In this document: positions 60,145 to 64,000 of the stretch, piece after piece
How positions within the stretch are numbered: position 1 is the stretch's first letter
Layout: every line of letters begins with the position of its first letter
Origin: Rhizobacter sp. SG703
GTDB lineage: Bacteria; Pseudomonadota; Gammaproteobacteria; Burkholderiales; Burkholderiaceae_C
Direction of reading: 5' to 3'
DNA length: 64,000 nucleotides
Assembly: GCF_012275445.1 (NCBI RefSeq)
Contig: NZ_JAAZQK010000012.1
Location: 166,069-230,068, forward strand
Notes under the pieces: model-generated
What the model was told of the DNA's origin: nothing
Databases searched by the model: none
The model's input: the letters and a program-made list of their open reading frames with translations, nothing else
Program-made: the position numbers and the translations under genes

Positions 60145-61926
60145 ATGCCCACCTCCCCCACCCCGGCGCCCGGCCGCGACGTCCGATCCCTCAGCGGGTT
60201 GATGCCTTTCCTGCGGCCGTACTGGGGACGCATCGGGCTGGCGGTCGTTTTCCTGGTGATGGCCGCGGTGGCTACGCTGGTGTTCCCCGCCGCGCTGAAA
60301 TCGCTGATCGACCAGGGGCTGGTGGCCGCCGACCCCGGCCAGCGGCTGCTGGCGCTGCGCGGCCACTTCTTCGCGCTGTTCGGCGTCGGCGCGGCGCTCG
60401 GCGTGTTCTCGGCGGCGCGCTTCTACATGGTGACCTGGCTCGGCGAGCGGGTCACGGCCGACCTGCGCAGCGCCGTCTACGCCCACGTGATCGAGCAGAG
60501 CCCGGAGTTCTTCGAGACCACGCAGACCGGCGAGGTGCTGTCGCGCCTCACCACCGACACCACGCTGGTGCAGACCGTCGTCGGCTCCAGCCTCAGCATG
60601 GGCCTGCGCAACACGGTGATGGGCCTGGGCGCGATGCTGATGCTGATCATCACGAACCCGCTGGTGATGACGCAGGTGCTCGGCATCCTGGTGATCGTGG
60701 TGCTGCCGTCGCTGTACTTCGGGCGGCGCGTGCGCAAGCTGTCGCGCGCCAGCCAGGACCGCGTCGCCGATTCGAGCGCGATCGCCGCCGAGGTGCTGAA
60801 CGCGGTGCCGGTGGTGCAAAGCTACACGCAGGAAGCCCGCGAGGCGCGGCGCTTCAGCGATTCGACCGAGAACGCCTTCGCGACCGCGGTGCGCCGCACG
60901 CGCGTGCGCTCGGGCCTGGTCGCCTTCATCATCACCGCCACCTTCGGCGCGCTGCTGTGGGGCCTGTACCAGGGCACGCAGGCGGTGATCGCCGGGCAGA
61001 TCAGTGCCGGCCACCTGGGGCAGACGGTGGTCTACGTGATCATCCTCGTCAGCTCGGTCGCGGTGCTGGCCGAGGTGTACGGCGACCTGCTGCGCGCCGC
61101 CGGCGCCACCGAGCGGCTGATGGAGTTGCTGGCCACGCGCTCGCCGATCGGCTCGCCGGCGCAGCCGCTGGCGCTGCCGGCGACGCGCGGCGGCTCGGCG
61201 GTGGCGCTCGACGGCGTCAGCTTCCGTTACCCGTCGCGGCCGCTGCATGCGGCGCTGGCCGATTTCACGCTGCAGGTGCGGCCGGGCGAGACGGTCGCGC
61301 TGGTCGGGCCGAGCGGTGCCGGCAAGAGCACGGTGTTCCAGCTGCTGCTGCGCTTCTACGACGTGGCCGAGGGCCGGATCGCGGTCGATGGCGTCAGCGT
61401 GCGCGACACCGCGCTGCAGGCGCTGCGCCAGCGCATCGGCATCGTGCCGCAGGACAGCGTGATCTTCTCGGCCAATGCGCTCGAGAACATCCGCTACGGC
61501 CGGCCCGACGCCAGCGACGACGAAGTCATCGCCGCCGCGCGCGCCGCTTTCGCGCACGACTTCATCAGCGCGCTGCCCGAGGGCTACCAGACCTTCCTCG
61601 GCGAGCGCGGCGTGCGGCTGTCGGGCGGCCAGCGGCAGCGCATCAGCATCGCGCGGGCGATGCTGAAGAACCCGCCGCTGCTGCTGCTCGACGAGGCCAC
61701 CAGCGCGCTCGACGCCGAAAGCGAGCGCATGGTGCAGGCCGCGCTCGAATCGGCGATGAAGGACCGCACGACGCTCGTCATCGCGCACCGGCTGGCCACG
61801 GTGCAGCGCGCCGACCGCATCGTCGTGATGGAGCACGGGCGCATCGTCGAAACCGGCACGCATGCGGAACTGGCGGCGGCCGGCGGGCTCTATGCACGGC
61901 TGGCTGCGCTGCAGTTCGATCTCTGA
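60145..61926 (+). CDS. ABC exporter half-transporter (MsbA/LmrA type)
   Basis: A 593-residue membrane-ATPase fusion. Six membrane helices occupy about residues 25-310. The ATPase domain has Walker A GPSGAGKS near 389, the Q-loop in VPQDSVIFS, signature LSGGQRQRISIARAM, and Walker B LLLLDEATSALD followed by IAHRL. It acts as a homodimer; the substrate is a lipid, drug or peptide and is not inferable. The ATG at 60145 avoids a longer frame that would cross the marR promoter. Confidence 0.93.
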   Translation: MPTSPTPAPGRDVRSLSGLMPFLRPYWGRIGLAVVFLVMAAVATLVFPAALKSLIDQGLVAADPGQRLLALRGHFFALFGVGAALGVFSAARFYMVTWLGERVTADLRSAVYAHVIEQSPEFFETTQTGEVLSRLTTDTTLVQTVVGSSLSMGLRNTVMGLGAMLMLIITNPLVMTQVLGILVIVVLPSLYFGRRVRKLSRASQDRVADSSAIAAEVLNAVPVVQSYTQEAREARRFSDSTENAFATAVRRTRVRSGLVAFIITATFGALLWGLYQGTQAVIAGQISAGHLGQTVVYVIILVSSVAVLAEVYGDLLRAAGATERLMELLATRSPIGSPAQPLALPATRGGSAVALDGVSFRYPSRPLHAALADFTLQVRPGETVALVGPSGAGKSTVFQLLLRFYDVAEGRIAVDGVSVRDTALQALRQRIGIVPQDSVIFSANALENIRYGRPDASDDEVIAAARAAFAHDFISALPEGYQTFLGERGVRLSGGQRQRISIARAMLKNPPLLLLDEATSALDAESERMVQAALESAMKDRTTLVIAHRLATVQRADRIVVMEHGRIVETGTHAELAAAGGLYARLAALQFDL

Positions 61927-62001
61927 CCCACGCCTGTCAGCGCACGCCGACATCAACTGTTACCGACGGCCGACAGACACCTGCAACATGCGCGACCGAT
62001 A

Positions 62002-62031
62002 CTCGCGATCCGCTCGCGCGCGAGATTTTTT
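62002..62031 (+). terminator. Intrinsic terminator next to the OmpA-lipoprotein start
   Basis: CTCGCG (62002-62007) and CGCGAG (62019-62024) form a stem with an 11-base loop, followed by A and six T residues. It would stop the ABC exporter transcript. Its T-run ends only 12 bases before the ATG at 62044 and touches the AGGAGAA ribosome binding site. The palindrome CTCGCGCGCGAG at 62013-62024 offers a competing fold. Confidence 0.6.
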
Positions 62032-62043
62032 CAGGAGAAGACC

Positions 62044-62703
62044 ATGAACATCCTCAACTTCCGATCGGCTGCGCTGGTGCTCAGCGCCACGGCCGTGCTG
62101 CTGGCCGGCTGCCAGAACATGAGCGAGACCCAGAAGGGCACGGCCATCGGCGCCGGTGCAGGCGCCGCAGCCGGCGCCGTGCTCGGCAAGGTGACCGGCG
62201 GCAAGGCCGGCACCGGTGCGGTGATCGGCGGCGCGCTCGGCGCCGTGGCCGGCAACATCTGGTCGAAGCGCCAGGAAGAACGCCGCGCCCAGATGGAGCA
62301 GGCGACCAAGGGCACCGGCGTCGAGGTGACCCGCACCGCCGACAACCAGCTGAAGCTGAACGTGCCGAACGATGTGTCGTTCTCGACCGGCAGCGCCACG
62401 ATCAAGCCCGAGCTGCGCGCCGTGCTCGACCCGTTCGCCGAGAGCCTGAAGAACGACCCGAACGTGCGCCTGAGCATCGTCGGCCACACCGACAACACCG
62501 GCTCCGACGCGATCAACAACCCGCTGTCGCTGGAGCGCGCCCACAGCGTGCGCGACTACCTGAGCACGCGCGGTGTGGCCGCGAGCCGCATCGAGACCGC
62601 CGGCCACGGCGAGCGTGAGCCGGTGGCCGACAACAGCACCGAGGCCGGCCGCGCGAAGAACCGCCGCGTCGAGCTCTTCCTGCGCGAGCCTGGGCAGGGC
62701 TGA
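62044..62703 (+). CDS. OmpA family outer-membrane lipoprotein (YiaD-like)
   Basis: A 219-residue lipoprotein. The signal peptide ends in LLAGC with Cys near 23. A Gly/Ala-rich glycine-zipper domain follows at about 33-72 (GTAIGAGAGAAAGAVLGK) and then a C-terminal OmpA domain with VSFSTGSATIKPEL, GHTDNTGSDAINNPLSLERA and NRRVELFL. It should anchor the outer membrane to peptidoglycan. A strong AGGAGAA stands before the ATG. Confidence 0.92.
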   Translation: MNILNFRSAALVLSATAVLLAGCQNMSETQKGTAIGAGAGAAAGAVLGKVTGGKAGTGAVIGGALGAVAGNIWSKRQEERRAQMEQATKGTGVEVTRTADNQLKLNVPNDVSFSTGSATIKPELRAVLDPFAESLKNDPNVRLSIVGHTDNTGSDAINNPLSLERAHSVRDYLSTRGVAASRIETAGHGEREPVADNSTEAGRAKNRRVELFLREPGQG

Positions 62704-62730
62704 CCAGCGCAAGCGCAGCGACGCGCCCAC

Positions 62731-62809
62731 CAAGCAACTCCCGCGGAACCGGCTTTGCCGGGCCGCTGGGAGGCGCCCCTCGGGGGCAGGAGCGTAGCGA
62801 CTGGGGGGC
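62731..62809 (-). repeat. Dispersed intergenic repeat, copy B
   Basis: This 79-base element is the reverse complement of the element at 30082-30162, with the shared blocks in the same order. It includes the CCGGC-type hairpin pair around TTT. It ends 13 bases before thyA, while copy A ends 25 bases before ribBX, so opposite ends of the repeat face the two genes. Confidence 0.75.
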
Positions 62810-62814
62810 ACAAT
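62809..62814 (+). promoter_or_regulatory. -10-like hexamer 7 bases before thyA
   Basis: CACAAT is followed by ACTTTCC and the ATG at 62822. There is no ribosome binding site, so thyA also fits the leaderless pattern. Confidence 0.3.
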
Positions 62815-62821
62815 ACTTTCC

Positions 62822-63793
62822 ATGAAACAGTACCTCGACCTCGTCCAGAGCATCTTCGACCACGGCAGCTGGCAGGACAACCGCACCGGCGTGCGCACGC
62901 TGAGCATCCCCGGCGCGACGCTGCGCTTCGACCTGCAGCAGGGCTTTCCGGCGGTGACGACGAAGAAGCTCGCGTTCAAGTCGGCGGTCGGCGAACTGGT
63001 GGGCTTCCTGCGCGGCAGCCGCAATGCGGCGGAGTTCCGCGACCTGGGCTGCAAGGTCTGGGACCAGAATGCGAACGACAACGCGCAGTGGCTGGCCAAC
63101 CCCTACCGCCTGGGCGCCGACGACCTCGGCCCGGTGTACGGCGTCCAATGGCGCAACTGGCCGGCCTACAAGGTGATCGACGCGACGCAGACCGCGCAGA
63201 TCGACGACGCGATCGCGCGCGGCTACCAGTTCACCGCAGTGTTCGACGACGGCGAGGCCGAGCGCGTGCTGCTGTACAAGGCGATCGACCAGCTGCGCCA
63301 GTGCCTCGACACCATCATCAAGGACCCCGGCAGCCGGCGCATCCTGTTCCACGGCTGGAACTGGGCGCAGCTCGACGAGATGGCGCTGCCGCCCTGCCAC
63401 CTGCTGTACCAGTTCCTGGTCAGCCAGGAAAAGCGCGAGATCTCGCTGTGCCTGTACATCCGCAGCAACGACGTCGGCCTGGGCACGCCGTTCAACCTGA
63501 CCGAGGGCGCGGCGCTGTTGCACCTGGTCGGGCGGCTCACTGGCTACACGCCGCGCTGGTTCACCTACTTCATCGGCGATGCGCACATCTACGAGACGCA
63601 CGTCGACATGCTGCGCGAGCAGCTGACGCGCACGCCGTTCGCATCGCCACGCTTGCAGTTGTCGGACCGCATTCCGGATTTCGCGAAGACCGGGCGCTAC
63701 GAGCCGGAGTGGCTCGAGAAGGTCGAGCCGTCGGACTTCGCGCTGGTGGGGTATGAGCACCATGCGCCGTTGACGGCGCCGATGGCGGTCTGA
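62822..63793 (+). CDS. thyA: Thymidylate synthase
   Basis: A 323-residue enzyme that makes dTMP from dUMP with 5,10-methylene-THF. The catalytic Cys is in [20 protein letters not shown] carries the phosphate-binding Arg, and [16 protein letters not shown] plus HIYETH follow. It is longer than the 264-residue E. coli enzyme because of an insertion at about residues 90-140, as in the long bacterial form. The hairpin GACAG-GTTC-CTGTC after the gene, at 63823-63836, may be a weak terminator. Confidence 0.95.
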   Translation: MKQYLDLVQSIFDHGSWQDNRTGVRTLSIPGATLRFDLQQGFPAVTTKKLAFKSAVGELVGFLRGSRNAAEFRDLGCKVWDQNANDNAQWLANPYRLGADDLGPVYGVQWRNWPAYKVIDATQTAQIDDAIARGYQFTAVFDDGEAERVLLYKAIDQLRQCLDTIIKDPGSRRILFHGWNWAQLDEMALPPCHLLYQFLVSQEKREISLCLYIRSNDVGLGTPFNLTEGAALLHLVGRLTGYTPRWFTYFIGDAHIYETHVDMLREQLTRTPFASPRLQLSDRIPDFAKTGRYEPEWLEKVEPSDFALVGYEHHAPLTAPMAV

Positions 63794-63887
63794 TCCGAAA
63801 CTGACAAACACGTCATCTGCCTGACAGGTTCCTGTCCGGCGTGGGTTTCTACGATGCGGGCCTTTTACCCCCTCGGAGAAAACTCGA

Positions 63888-64000
63888 ATGAAGTTCACCA
63901 CCTTGGCCGTGACCGCGGTTGCATTGGCCGCATCGGCCGCTGCCAACGCGCAAGACGCACAACAATCCACCACCAACGTGACGCTGTACGGCGTGGCCGA
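63888..64000 (+). CDS. Porin, Gram-negative type, 5' part only
   Basis: Only the first 37 codons are inside the window. They encode MKFTTLAVTAVALAASAAA, a clear signal peptide with cleavage after ANA, followed by QDAQQSTTNVTLYGVA. The SNVTLYG-like first strand is typical of the trimeric general porins of Burkholderiales. A CGGAG ribosome binding site lies about 10 bases before the ATG. The gene runs off the end. Confidence 0.85.
   Translation, partial: MKFTTLAVTAVALAASAAANAQDAQQSTTNVTLYGVA

Overview
The window reads as one continuous stretch of a high-GC beta-proteobacterial chromosome, most likely Burkholderiales of the Rubrivivax/Leptothrix/Methylibium type. The evidence is the block glyA-nrdR-type IV pilus minor pilins-ribD-ribC-ribBX-ribH-nusB, a ZTP-type riboswitch before glyA, a DUF2282/MNIO/DUF2063/DoxX cassette arranged like gigPABT of Cupriavidus, and a porin start typical of the order. 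Coding density is very high and many genes overlap by ATGA or GTGA. I saw no rRNA, tRNA, IS element, prophage or CRISPR array. This is inference from gene content; no database was searched.

Layout. 0-7 kb: an MBL-fold hydrolase, SDR and GFA-type gene run; a MarR regulator divergent from a hotdog thioesterase, gloA and an MFS carrier, with a perfect 20-bp palindrome between them; then a Tat-exported PhoD phosphatase. 6.9-9.5 kb: edd-eda (Entner-Doudoroff) on the minus strand, with a promoter whose spacer holds a HexR-like box. 9.5-14.1 kb: an AsmA-like protein, a flavin-fold stress protein, an OmpA-domain protein, a ChaC-like enzyme and a MocA-like nucleotidyltransferase. 14.3-22.6 kb: pdxH, a soluble multi-PAS hybrid histidine kinase, msrA, a YdcF-like protein, ubiD and a lytic transglycosylase. 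22.6-32.3 kb: riboswitch-glyA-nrdR, four divergent minor pseudopilins, the riboflavin genes and nusB. 32.3-38.3 kb: an aminotransferase, a PEGA-domain Ser/Thr kinase with a coupled TPR lipoprotein, and ybgC-tolQRA. 38.2-41.9 kb: the bufferin/gig-type RiPP operon plus a flavoprotein. 42-49 kb: a MexEF-OprN-like RND pump with a divergent LysR gene. 49-54.8 kb: an alpha/beta hydrolase, an RluF-like synthase with a long disordered N-terminus, a phosphopantetheinyl transferase, alkB, and two proteins of unknown role. 54.8-60 kb: marR-OMF-emrA-emrB. 60-64 kb: an ABC exporter, an OmpA-type lipoprotein, thyA and the first codons of a porin.

How it fits together. Two tripartite drug pumps each carry a local regulator. 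The riboflavin pathway is nearly complete here, but the second domain of RibBX lacks GTP cyclohydrolase II signatures, so a separate ribA must exist elsewhere. The system most worth follow-up is the copper/gold-linked RiPP operon: a secreted Cys-containing precursor, an MNIO enzyme with a TTG start and an Asp-Gly-rich insertion, a DUF2063 partner and a DoxX protein. Next is the minor-pilin cluster, which lacks PilY1 and the major pilin but encodes an oversized PilX-like protein with a strand-repeat tail and an oversized PilV-like protein with a calcium-loop motif.
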